NCBI RefSeq assembly: GCF_026127265.1
Contig: NZ_WWFG01000002.1
Coordinates: 496,001 to 560,000 of the forward strand
Direction of reading: 5' to 3'
Source of the DNA: Nostoc sp. KVJ3
GTDB lineage: Bacteria > Cyanobacteriota > Cyanobacteriia > Cyanobacteriales > Nostocaceae
Length of the DNA stretch: 64,000 nucleotides
Below, one piece after another: positions 17,349-25,643 of the stretch. A program made the position numbers and the translations under genes. The notes under the pieces are model-generated. The model was given only the letters and a program-made list of their open reading frames with translations, searched no databases and was not told where the DNA came from. Numbering within the stretch: position 1 is the stretch's first letter; each line of letters opens with the position of its first letter.

Positions 17349-18914
17349 TTATGCCATCTCCTTCAGCATGAAATTAGCCATACTCTTATTAACTTCTTTA
17401 AAGAGTTTTCGACCTTTACCGAGTTTGTCTTGACCTTTGAGAAATTCTAGAAAACTCTGATGATAAATACTATAGTAAGTTTTTTGGTCATCTTCATTTA
17501 CTTCCGACTTTACATACTCAACCCAATCATTTAATACTGATTTCACCTCATATTCATCCTCATCAATAATTTCCGAAATCATGTTTATAGATATTGGCTC
17601 ACCTCTTTCTACCAATATATACAGTATTTTTACCTTTTTTTCATTGGATTCTTTGTCCATCCCCATCCGATTCCAATGAGTCATATAATAGTCATGAAGA
17701 CCTTGTGGTAATCCCTTTAAAGTTAAATCATTGTATTTACCTTCAGAGATTCCGGGTAATATATAGCGTAAATATATGAAATTATTTTCACTCTTGACAG
17801 CTATTTCCTGAGTAAAATTATCTTCAGAAATATTGCGCTCATTAATCCAACTTCTTAGTTTATAATCATTATTAAAAAATAATTGAATATACTCTTTTAC
17901 ATCTTCCTGACTCAAAGCTGTGTAATCACGCTTTGTTAAATCTAATTCATCTACAGGAGTATCTGGAGACAAAGCTAAACGCTTTGTTTCTTGATTATAA
18001 GGTCTTCTAGTCAGGAAAAAATAGACTCCATCGGGAAGATTTTGTGGTAAATCTAAAAGATTATTATTTCCTTCTTGTTCTACTTCATCTAGTGCATCAA
18101 CAACTATGACAAGCTTTTGTCCTTTTAGTTCTTCACTGGCTTTTTGCAATAAAGTCCTTAAATCAGCGTTGTCTGCATTTTGGAGAGAATGACGCTTAAT
18201 TAATTGTTGACGAATACTTGCTAAAAACTTTTCTGGTTTGTTGCGTCCTTCTGCGAAAACATTAAAATAACAAGGAACCTTAGTAGCTAAAATATATTTA
18301 GCAGCGATCGCACTTTTACCCATCCCTGCATCCCCAACCACGGTAAAATAACCCTTTGGTTGAGTGGTGAAGAATTTTTGAATAGCCTTGAACACAAAAT
18401 CACGACCGCAAAATAAGCGCGTTTTCTCAAAAATTAAAGCTTTAAATTCTTTGGGATAAACATCTAAATTCCAATCTGGGTAAGGCTGATATCGTGATGC
18501 TCTCGTTTGTTTAGCGATTGTAATAAAAACTTCACCAAATTCTTCTAATTCACCTAAGAAATTGATTTTGGCATTGATTATCTGCGTTTTTAATTCGCTA
18601 TTTTGATTAAGAAACCTTTTTGTATTTTCTACAAACTTAGAGGGAGTATTATTACTATAAGCATCCCAAAAATAATCTTTAATTACTCTCTCTCTAAACA
18701 GGTTTAAAATTGCTTCTGGCTTAAATACACCATACCTTACCAGAGCGTAAACATAAACAGTATCAACATCATCAGGAATTTGGGTAGGATTGAGTTTTAA
18801 TTCCTGTAAAACTTTGATGACAGCTTCGTTTTTTTGAGCTTGTTTAATGATTATTTGACTAGCTTGAGGAGCATATTTACTAATAACAGAAGTAATCGCG
18901 GCAAATTCTATCAT
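17349..18914 (-). CDS. STAND-type NTPase with novel N-terminal domain (first gene of the split operon)
   Basis: This 521-residue protein has an N-terminal region (1-150), mostly helical and unrecognised, in the place where STAND proteins carry an effector. The NTPase domain follows: YPKEFKALI, then P-loop GDAGMGKS (194-201), Walker B LVIVVDALDE (268-277) and YFFLTRRPY. A winged-helix-like part (ISINMISEIIDEDEYEVKSV) and a short tail complete it. The stop is one base before the WD40 gene start, so the usual single STAND-WD40 polypeptide appears to be divided into two coupled genes. Likely role: nucleotide-dependent switch that assembles when the WD40 sensor binds a ligand. That role is inference from the family. 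Confidence 0.8.
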   Translation of the reverse strand: MIEFAAITSVISKYAPQASQIIIKQAQKNEAVIKVLQELKLNPTQIPDDVDTVYVYALVRYGVFKPEAILNLFRERVIKDYFWDAYSNNTPSKFVENTKRFLNQNSELKTQIINAKINFLGELEEFGEVFITIAKQTRASRYQPYPDWNLDVYPKEFKALIFEKTRLFCGRDFVFKAIQKFFTTQPKGYFTVVGDAGMGKSAIAAKYILATKVPCYFNVFAEGRNKPEKFLASIRQQLIKRHSLQNADNADLRTLLQKASEELKGQKLVIVVDALDEVEQEGNNNLLDLPQNLPDGVYFFLTRRPYNQETKRLALSPDTPVDELDLTKRDYTALSQEDVKEYIQLFFNNDYKLRSWINERNISEDNFTQEIAVKSENNFIYLRYILPGISEGKYNDLTLKGLPQGLHDYYMTHWNRMGMDKESNEKKVKILYILVERGEPISINMISEIIDEDEYEVKSVLNDWVEYVKSEVNEDDQKTYYSIYHQSFLEFLKGQDKLGKGRKLFKEVNKSMANFMLKEMA

Positions 18915-18977
18915 CGTTCATTACCGATAATTTATTATTTTTTTACGAGTAGGATCAGAGCAAATTATATAGTAAAT

Positions 18978-19338
18978 GAGGTTGTTTGAAAAGTGATTGG
19001 CTGTGATTTTAAGCACTTGTTGATCCCCCCTAACCCCCCTTAAAAAGGCTACGGTGTATACACAAGTCCTAAAATCATTGCCTGGTAAGATGCAAGCCTT
19101 AGTAGGCAAGGTTTTGAGTTTATCAATAGTGTCAGCTTATTGATATAGAATTAACGAAAAATCAAGGATTTTAAAAATAATTTTCCGTTCTTTTCCCTCT
19201 ATTTGATTCTCAACCCGACTTGTGTATACACGGTAGCTTAAAAAGGGGGGAACTAGAATCAAAGTCCCCCTTTTTAAGGGGGATTTAGGGGGATCTAAAA
19301 GTATTTGATACATCATGAAGGACTTTTAAAACATCCTC
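18978..19338. repeat. Island-flanking dispersed element, copy B (upstream of STAND operon)
   Basis: It shares ends and core with 13557-13763 in the same orientation (GAGGTTGTTTGAAAAGT on the left, TTTTAAAACATCCTC on the right). It is interrupted by a separate MITE at 19049-19236. Without that insertion and one target copy it would be about 163 bases. Confidence 0.75.
19049..19236. mobile_element. 188-bp MITE nested in element copy B
   Basis: The terminal inverted repeats CTACGGTGTATACACAAGTC and its complement on the right differ at one position in 20. The element is flanked by a 10-bp direct target duplication, CTTAAAAAGG, at 19039-19048 and 19237-19246. It is too short to encode a transposase. 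The ends match those of the element at 62013-62170 at 18 of 20 positions, but the interior differs. Confidence 0.82.
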
Positions 19339-19462
19339 TTAGATGCGATCGCCTCCTTCCCGTCTACCCATACACGATTATCATTATTAAGGATATTTTA
19401 AGTATTTTAACTGATTGACAAAAGGCACTTTATCTTAACCTATCATCGATGGGCTACGCCTA

Positions 19463-20047
19463 CGCATTTGTTATTTCGGCGAACTCATTTGCTATTTCGG
19501 CGATCGCATTTGTTATTTCGGCGATCGCATTTGCTATTTCGGCGATCGCATTTGCTATTTCGGCGAACTCATTTGTTATTTCGGCGATCGCATTTGTTAT
19601 TTTGGCGAACTCATTTGTTAATTTGGCGATCGCATTTGTTATTTTGGCGAACTCATTTGTTAATTTGGCGATCGCATTTGCTAATTCGGCGATCGCATTT
19701 GCTAATTCGGCGATCGCATTTGTTATTTTGGCGAACTCATTTGTTAATTTGGCGATCGCATTTGTTATTTTGGCGAACTCATTTGTTAATTTGGCGATCG
19801 CATTTGCTAATTCGGCGATCGCATTTGTTATTTTGGCGAACTCATTTGTTAATTTGGCGATCGCATTTGCTAATTCGGCGATCGCATTTGCTAATTCGGC
19901 GATCGCATTTGTTATTTTGGCGAACTCATTTGTTAATTTGGCGATCGCATTTGTTATTTTGGCGAACTCATTTGTTAATTTGGCGATCGCATTTGCTAAT
20001 TCGGCGATCGCATTTGCTAATTCGGCGATCGCATTTGTTATTTCGGC
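19463..20047. repeat. 21-bp minisatellite of about 28 units carrying HIP1 sites
   Basis: The unit has the form GCGATCGCATTTGYTATTTCG, with variants in which GCGAACTC replaces GCGATCGC and TAATT replaces TATTT. Variants occur in a higher-order order rather than at random. Because 21 is a multiple of three, long open frames appear on the plus strand (about 200 residues of FVISAIA or LLFRRSH heptads). On the minus strand the frame reads AIAELAN/AIAKLTN/EFAKITN without any ATG, GTG or TTG. I treat it as non-coding. Confidence 0.88.
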
Positions 20048-20174
20048 GTGTCAACAAGTCTGAAATAGCTGATTAACCAAGGTTTTAACCCACCCTAACC
20101 CTCCCCGTATGTATTGGGGAGGGAACTAGATTTCCTGTTTCCCCCCTTTATAAGGGGGGATTAAGGGGGGTAAT
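20047..20174. mobile_element. Decayed MITE remnant beside pheT
   Basis: The sequence from AAGTCTGAAATAGCTGA through the C-rich core to TTAAGGGGGGTAATT matches the reverse complement of the interior of the element at 62013-62170. The left terminal repeat is degenerate (GTGTCAACAAGTC) and the right one is missing. It lies directly after the minisatellite and ends at the 3' side of pheT. Confidence 0.7.
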
Positions 20175-20179
20175 TACTC

Positions 20180-22630
20180 CTAACTCCTCAGATTTACGCC
20201 GAATTTTTCCACCAAGGCTTCGCGGACTTTATTGTGTACTGGTTCAACTTCTGCCTCAGTCAGGGTACGATCGCTAGCCCGATAAACTAGACGAAATGCT
20301 AGACTCCTCTGCCCTTCGGGGACATTTTCGCCGCGATATTCATCAAATAATTCCACCGATTCGAGCAAATCTTTGCTCGCTTTGGTAATTACTTTTTGAA
20401 TTTCGCTAACTGAGATTTTCACGGGTGCAAAAAAGGCGATGTCGCGATCGCTAGCTGGATAGGTAGAATAGGGCTGGAATGCCGGAATGAGGACTTCATC
20501 TTGTCCTAAAGATTCTAAAAGCACATCTAGATCCAACTGGAAAACATAAACGGAATCTGGTAAGCCTTTTTCTCTTCGCAATTGGGGATGGAGTTGTCCA
20601 AAAATACCCAGCCTATTACCCCGAATCCACAAAGAAGCGGTGCGTCCTGGATGTAAGCGATGATCTCGGCAATCGGGTTGGAATTCTACTTCCAAGGCAA
20701 GTTGTCGAAATACACTTTCTAAAATGCCTTTGGCTTCAAACCAGGTGATGGGTTCTTCGCGTCCACTTTTTGACCATTTGCCAACGGAAATATCCCCGCC
20801 CACAATTCCCGCCAAGGCTTCTGTTTCTTGCAAACCGTCTTCTTCTCGCCAGAAAATTTGTCCGATTTCAAAGCCGTTCAAGGAACCATTACCTTGCTCT
20901 AAATTGTATTGAAAGGCATCAATCAACCCAGATATCAAATCGTTTCGCAGCGCTGAATATTCGGCAAATAAAGGATTTGACAGTACTATCTGTCTGTCTT
21001 CTCCCGGTTTGACTAAAGAATAGTGAATTAATTCTGTCAACCCTTCAGCCCGGAGGAAAGCCCGTAATTTGCGAATCAATTCCTCGTCTAAAGGCAGATA
21101 ACCACCTTCGGATTTTTCTGGTAAAGTATCACAGAATCTGTTGTAACCATAGAGTCGGGCGATTTCTTCAATTAAATCAATTTCTCGCTCTAAGTCGCGG
21201 TAACGATAGGGTGGAACAGAAACTGACCATGTAGGTTGATGGTTGCTATCTTCTCCTGAAGGAGTCAACTGACATCCCAACGCAGTCAGGATACGCTCAA
21301 TATCTTGTTCTTGGAGTTCACCTGTATCCTCTCCCAAATCGATTGGCCCCAAAATCTGGTTAACTCGGTCTAAACGCAGTGCAATCGAACGACTCCAGGT
21401 AGAAGGATCGGGGCGGGTGTCGGCAATTTCCTGCTGGACAAGAATTCCACTAGCCAATTCGCTAATTAAGGATAAGGCGCGGCGATTAGCTATTTCCAAC
21501 TCAGCGCGGTTAACTCCCCGTTCATATCTGCCAGAAGCTTCACTTCTTAAGCCAGCACTGCGGGAAGAACGGCGAATTGCTACGGAATCAAATAACGCTG
21601 CTTCTAAAACTAGGCTTTGAGTCCCTTCATGGACTTCCGTTTCTTCACCACCCATAACTCCCGCCAGGGCAACGGGTCTGTCGTTGGCGGTAATTAACAA
21701 ATTTTGGGTTGAGAGGGTGCGAGTTTGTTCATCCAGGGTTTTGAGGGATTCTCCAGCAGAGGCAAAGCGGACACCGATGGTTAAATTTTTGCTACTTGCA
21801 ACTGATTTTAAGCGATCGCAGTCAAAGGCGTGTAGTGGTTGTCCCCATTCCAACAAAACGTAATTAGTAATGTCCACAACATTACTGATGGGACGTACCC
21901 CAGCAGCCCGTAAACGTTGTTGCAGCCATTCAGGAGATGGAGCAATTTTTACCTGTTCAATTACCGTACCAATGTATGCAGGACAAGCTTGGGTATCGGC
22001 AATTTTTAAAGTTAAATTTCCAGCATTTTTGGTAATAGAGACTTCACCAGGTTCAGGAATGCTCAACTTTCCATCAGTTAAAGCTGCTACTTCCCGTGCT
22101 ACACCTACCATACTCAGAGCATCAGCGCGATTAGCAGTTGCTGTCAGGTCTAAAATTACATCATCTAAACCCAACAACGGACGCACATCACTACCCAATG
22201 GTAAATTTTCTTGAGTAAAAATATGAATTCCGTCTACATCAGTGGGTAAACCAAGTTCCTTTAAAGAACAAATCATGCCCTGAGATGGGACACCACGCAA
22301 TTTTGCAGGTTTAATTTTTAAATCGATGTTGGGTAAGTAAGTACCCGTAGTTGCTACCGGTACATAGATATCTGCCTTCACATTGGCAGCGCCACAGACA
22401 ATATTTAGAGTCTCATCAGCACCGATATCAACTTGGCAAACACTTAATTTATCGGCGTTGGGGTGGGGCTGACGCTCAAGCACTTTCCCGACAACCACGC
22501 CATTGGCCCAAGTGCGGCGGTCTTCAATATCTTCAACCTCAAACCCTGCCATTGTCAGGGTTTCGGCTAATTCTTCTGGACTAAGTTTTATCTCTACTAG
22601 TTCGCGCAGCCAATTTAGAGAAATACGCAT
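20180..22630 (-). CDS. pheT: Phenylalanine--tRNA ligase beta subunit
   Basis: This is the beta chain of the cytosolic alpha2-beta2 enzyme that charges tRNA-Phe. The 816 residues include the N-terminal tRNA-binding OB domain (about 40-150, GKVLERQPHPNADKLSVCQV), the B3/B4 editing region (about 200-390, SEASGRYERGVN), the B5 domain (about 405-480), the catalytic-like core (ARLYGYNRF onward) and the C-terminal FDX-ACB anticodon-binding domain (about 720-816, FQPYSTYPASDRDIAFF). The length is normal. pheS is not adjacent. The start MRISLNWLRELV is the usual one. Confidence 0.96.
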   Translation of the reverse strand: MRISLNWLRELVEIKLSPEELAETLTMAGFEVEDIEDRRTWANGVVVGKVLERQPHPNADKLSVCQVDIGADETLNIVCGAANVKADIYVPVATTGTYLPNIDLKIKPAKLRGVPSQGMICSLKELGLPTDVDGIHIFTQENLPLGSDVRPLLGLDDVILDLTATANRADALSMVGVAREVAALTDGKLSIPEPGEVSITKNAGNLTLKIADTQACPAYIGTVIEQVKIAPSPEWLQQRLRAAGVRPISNVVDITNYVLLEWGQPLHAFDCDRLKSVASSKNLTIGVRFASAGESLKTLDEQTRTLSTQNLLITANDRPVALAGVMGGEETEVHEGTQSLVLEAALFDSVAIRRSSRSAGLRSEASGRYERGVNRAELEIANRRALSLISELASGILVQQEIADTRPDPSTWSRSIALRLDRVNQILGPIDLGEDTGELQEQDIERILTALGCQLTPSGEDSNHQPTWSVSVPPYRYRDLEREIDLIEEIARLYGYNRFCDTLPEKSEGGYLPLDEELIRKLRAFLRAEGLTELIHYSLVKPGEDRQIVLSNPLFAEYSALRNDLISGLIDAFQYNLEQGNGSLNGFEIGQIFWREEDGLQETEALAGIVGGDISVGKWSKSGREEPITWFEAKGILESVFRQLALEVEFQPDCRDHRLHPGRTASLWIRGNRLGIFGQLHPQLRREKGLPDSVYVFQLDLDVLLESLGQDEVLIPAFQPYSTYPASDRDIAFFAPVKISVSEIQKVITKASKDLLESVELFDEYRGENVPEGQRSLAFRLVYRASDRTLTEAEVEPVHNKVREALVEKFGVNLRS

Positions 22631-22792
22631 GGAGTGTGCTTGTTTTAGGAATCGTCTTTTGTTCTTATTTTAGGGTGCCTACTAGCGATCGATGGCTATT
22701 CGTCCCGCAAGGCGTAACCTTTCACTTGAACAATCCTACATTGATTTAGGACTCCTATTATAATGCTGGTAATGAGTAGGGCATAAATAAAA

Positions 22793-23032
22793 ATGTCACC
22801 AAAAACTTTCAATATTGCTGATTTATCGGATAATTTAGCTGATTTATTGTCAGATATCCAAAATCATATTGAAGTGACGCTAACTCGGCAGGGTGTCCCT
22901 TGGGCAAGGGTTTTGCCTTTGTCTGAACCCCAGGAACAGCCTGTAGTTCCCAAAGCGGGTTTAAATCGTGGCTCTATGGTAATGAGTGATGATTTTGATG
23001 AGCCTTTACCAGATTCTTTTTGGGGTTTATGA
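22793..23032 (+). CDS. Type II antitoxin, Phd/YefM-like
   Basis: This 79-residue protein has an N-terminal DNA-binding-like half (FNIADLSDNLADLLSDIQNH, then VTLTRQGVPWARVLPL) and an acidic C-terminal tail (DDFDEPLPDSFWGL) of the kind that wraps a PIN toxin. Such antitoxins bind and neutralise the toxin and repress their own operon. It ends in an ATGA overlap with a toxin gene that is now only a fragment, so this is probably an orphan or relic antitoxin. The fold assignment is from motif recognition only. Confidence 0.78.
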   Translation: MSPKTFNIADLSDNLADLLSDIQNHIEVTLTRQGVPWARVLPLSEPQEQPVVPKAGLNRGSMVMSDDFDEPLPDSFWGL

Positions 23033-23118
23033 AGGTTTTATTAGATACTCATATTTTTATTTGGTGGGACAGTGAGCTACGAATTACGAATTATCTCCCT
23101 ACTCCACAAGAGATTTAA
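23029..23118 (+). pseudogene. Truncated VapC-like PIN toxin remnant
   Basis: The frame starts in an ATGA overlap with the antitoxin and reads MKVLLDTHIFIWWDSE, the characteristic PIN-domain N-terminus with its first catalytic aspartate. After 16 codons it enters CTACGAATTACGAATTA, a repeat-like sequence, and stops at codon 30. Full PIN toxins have about 125-135 residues, so all other catalytic acids are missing. The end overlaps the response-regulator gene on the other strand. Confidence 0.8.
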
Positions 23119-23461
23119 GCGCATTTATTAATTGTTGTTTAGTAAAAGGCTTAGTTAAATAAACATTTGCACCTTGTCGCATTCCCCAAATCCGATCAAT
23201 AGGCTGATTTTTAGAACTACAAATAATAATTGGTACTTTTTGAGTAACTGGATTTTTTTTCAAGAGGCGACAGAACTCAAAACCGCTAATTTCTGGCATT
23301 ACCACATCAGTAATAATCGCATCTAGACGATTATTTATTGCCTTACTCATCCCATCTTTGGCATCATAAGCTTTAATTACTGTGTATCCACTGTCTCTTA
23401 AAAAACTATTGATTAATTCCAACTGAGAAGGAGCATCTTCAACAACTAAAACTGTAGCCAT
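23099..23461 (-). CDS. CheY-like single-domain response regulator
   Basis: This 120-residue protein is a lone receiver domain. The acidic pocket is at Glu8-Asp9 (VVEDA), the phospho-acceptor is Asp52 (IITDVVMPE) and the conserved lysine is Lys104 (YLTKPF). It lies 47 bases downstream of a PatA-type regulator in the same direction. That pairing resembles the PixG/PixH or Hmp-type regulators at the head of cyanobacterial phototaxis and hormogonium-motility operons. No CheA, CheW or MCP gene follows here, so its kinase is elsewhere. Confidence 0.88.
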   Translation of the reverse strand: MATVLVVEDAPSQLELINSFLRDSGYTVIKAYDAKDGMSKAINNRLDAIITDVVMPEISGFEFCRLLKKNPVTQKVPIIICSSKNQPIDRIWGMRQGANVYLTKPFTKQQLINALKSLVE

Positions 23462-23508
23462 ATTGATTTATCCTCACTAGCTCAAAATCATTAGATTTTG
23501 TGGTTAAT

Positions 23509-24942
23509 TTAAGTCAAATGCATAAAGACTATTTTCAGTAATTCGGCGCGGGTAAAAGGTTTAGTCAAATATCCAGATGCTCCTACCAGTTTCGCTTTTA
23601 CTTTATCTACAATCCCTTTACTACCAGTAACAAAAATGATGGGAGTCTGTTGAAAGATAGAGTTGTTTCGTATAATCCGACACAACTCATAACCATCGAT
23701 TCCTAGCATATTTAAATCCAACAAAATTAAGTCGGGTTTATGCCTTATAATTGACAAAACGGCTTTTACTGGATCGTTAATAGTCACTACAGAAAAATTT
23801 TCATTTTCTAAGAAACGGCTAATTTCTTTGAGAATTGTGGGGCTATCATCTACAGAAACGATTTTATGGATTTTTTGTGCTGTTACAGTAGCAGCCGTTA
23901 CTCTTTGAGAAGCCAGATTTATGTTATTTGATATTGTTGGTTCTTGAAAGTTTTCTTGGAGAGGAGGAGAAATCTGTGGTAATTGTTGAACAGGAGTTAT
24001 GTTACCTTCAGAAATATCTGAGTAAGAGTTGACAGTATTATTTAGCTTTTGCTTGGTATAAACTATCTCTGTAATTGATTGTGAGAACAGCGTAGGTGTA
24101 GCCTGTCGTAGATATTGCCCTTCAAATATCTTTGGTAATTTATCGAATGGCGGATCGGGTTCATGCAAAATAATCGCACCCTTAAGTATGTAAGGGTATA
24201 AATTGCGGGCCAGTTGGATTTCATCTTGATTCAAAATCGTCGCCAGATGACACAGGCTGAAACCCTTCATCCAATTTATTAAATCCGGCTGAAGTTTTGG
24301 TAAATCTTCTTCTTCAATTTTGCTGTTAATCAACAGATATGGACGTTGATATGGAGAAGAAATTTGCGGAATAAAAGTCTGCCAATTCTGTATTTTTACT
24401 TGGCAACGTTCTAGAATTTTTTCTCCATCTAGCCTACAAATTCTTGGCATTCTATCAATTTGTTCTGCTAATTCATAAGTACCTTCTTGAATGAGTAAAA
24501 ATGATTCAATCACCTCTTTAACTAATTCTTGAATCAGCACTGCTGCTTGTGTAGAATGCAGATGTTTTTGACTAATAAGCCAAGATATCGCTTGATATTC
24601 AGGAGGGGGATTTCTCAAATTGTTGTCATGTTCAATTAACTGACTGTGTGAGTCAGGTTCAAACATCAGACGGACTTGAACACGCACCTCGCTAGTAAGC
24701 AGTGGAATTTGGTGGCTGAGGCGGCGCAAATGGCGTTCTAGTCGATCAAATGGTTCTACTGAATGAGTAGCGTAGGTTATCTTACCCTGCTCTAGGTAAA
24801 TTAACCAGAAAACAGAGTTACTAAATGCTTGTAAACAAGTACTATCAGAGCAATTGGATAACTGTCTTAACAAGCTTAGAGGACGTAGTTTAGTGAATGC
24901 ACCTGAGTTATTCATGTTTTTCAAGTTTTTTTGCGGAATCAA
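23509..24942 (-). CDS. PatA/PixG-like response regulator
   Basis: This 477-residue protein has an N-terminal PatA-type (DUF4388/PATAN-like) domain of about 200 residues (LSLLRQLSNCSDSTCLQAFS), a central helical region and a C-terminal receiver domain (about 355-477). The receiver has ILLDLNMLGIDGYE around the phospho-aspartate and YLTKPFTRAELL. PatA in Anabaena affects heterocyst spacing, and PixG/PilG homologues control type IV pilus motility. The pairing with a CheY gene favours a motility role, by inference. A second in-frame ATG nine codons in (MNNSGAF) is an alternative start. Confidence 0.82.
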   Translation of the reverse strand: MIPQKNLKNMNNSGAFTKLRPLSLLRQLSNCSDSTCLQAFSNSVFWLIYLEQGKITYATHSVEPFDRLERHLRRLSHQIPLLTSEVRVQVRLMFEPDSHSQLIEHDNNLRNPPPEYQAISWLISQKHLHSTQAAVLIQELVKEVIESFLLIQEGTYELAEQIDRMPRICRLDGEKILERCQVKIQNWQTFIPQISSPYQRPYLLINSKIEEEDLPKLQPDLINWMKGFSLCHLATILNQDEIQLARNLYPYILKGAIILHEPDPPFDKLPKIFEGQYLRQATPTLFSQSITEIVYTKQKLNNTVNSYSDISEGNITPVQQLPQISPPLQENFQEPTISNNINLASQRVTAATVTAQKIHKIVSVDDSPTILKEISRFLENENFSVVTINDPVKAVLSIIRHKPDLILLDLNMLGIDGYELCRIIRNNSIFQQTPIIFVTGSKGIVDKVKAKLVGASGYLTKPFTRAELLKIVFMHLT

Positions 24943-25643
24943 TAACCGAACATTTGTAGATTGAAAATATCATCTATAAAATATTTTCTTGTTTGTAATA
25001 TTTCTCTACGCACAAATTATTTCTTTTAAAATATGTATATATATTAAAAGTTATAAGTTTTATAACTCATCTGTTACATTTGACACGTTCTACTTAATTT
25101 ATCTCAAAAAACAAGTATATGGGTATGAATAAAAGTAAACACCTATCATAGCTAGACTATCAGTAGATATTGGTTCATTCTAGATTTTGCTCACTATCGA
25201 CGACTCTTGGTCGAAGACCTTAATAGCGATGTTTATTGATGTCAACTAACTTCAAGAGGCAAATTTGATTCCAAGTTCGCGCAGTTACACTGGTATACTT
25301 CTATGAGCTAACGATCTTAATTATGGTTAATAACTTTTCTATAAAGGAACGATTCTCCTACATAAAATCTTTAAAAACTTATCTAGGAAAGTTTACGTAT
25401 TTATTGTACTGTAGGTTTAATGGATATAAGTTTTGGGTAGATACATTACAACAGGTAACGCTGGGTTTTGATAAACTCTTTTTTGCTAAACTAAGCTCTA
25501 CTCAAGTTCTTCATTAAATATACAGAGAACTTTATGAAAATAATTTGTTTAATAAAGATTAGAGCATCTGCCACTAGATACTATATTCTCTAGTCGCCTC
25601 GGCGATTAGCATTACATACTCTGAGAAAAGGGAAATAAAGACT
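24943..25643. other. 701-base AT-rich divergent intergenic region
   Basis: The region lies between the divergent PatA-like and vWA genes, so it should hold both promoters. An open frame at 25323-25517 could encode 64 residues, but I recognise no family and it has no convincing ribosome site, so I leave it uncalled. I see no clear -10/-35 pair. Confidence 0.4.

Noticed and set aside
17345..17351. The split between STAND NTPase and WD40 genes as a sequencing error
   Set aside because: The second gene has its own AAGGAG at proper spacing and an ATG one base after the stop, which looks like a genuine coupled junction; an error cannot be wholly excluded without raw reads.
19463..20047. CRISPR array
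   Set aside because: Units are contiguous 21-bp tandem copies with no unique spacers and no cas genes nearby.
19449..20076. Two overlapping plus-strand frames of about 200 codons with heptad repeats
   Set aside because: They exist only because the 21-bp unit is a multiple of three; both are open at once, highly hydrophobic or Arg/His-rich, and have no credible ribosome site or family.
25323..25517. Plus-strand frame of 64 codons in the divergent region
   Set aside because: No family resemblance and no clear ribosome site; I cannot support it.
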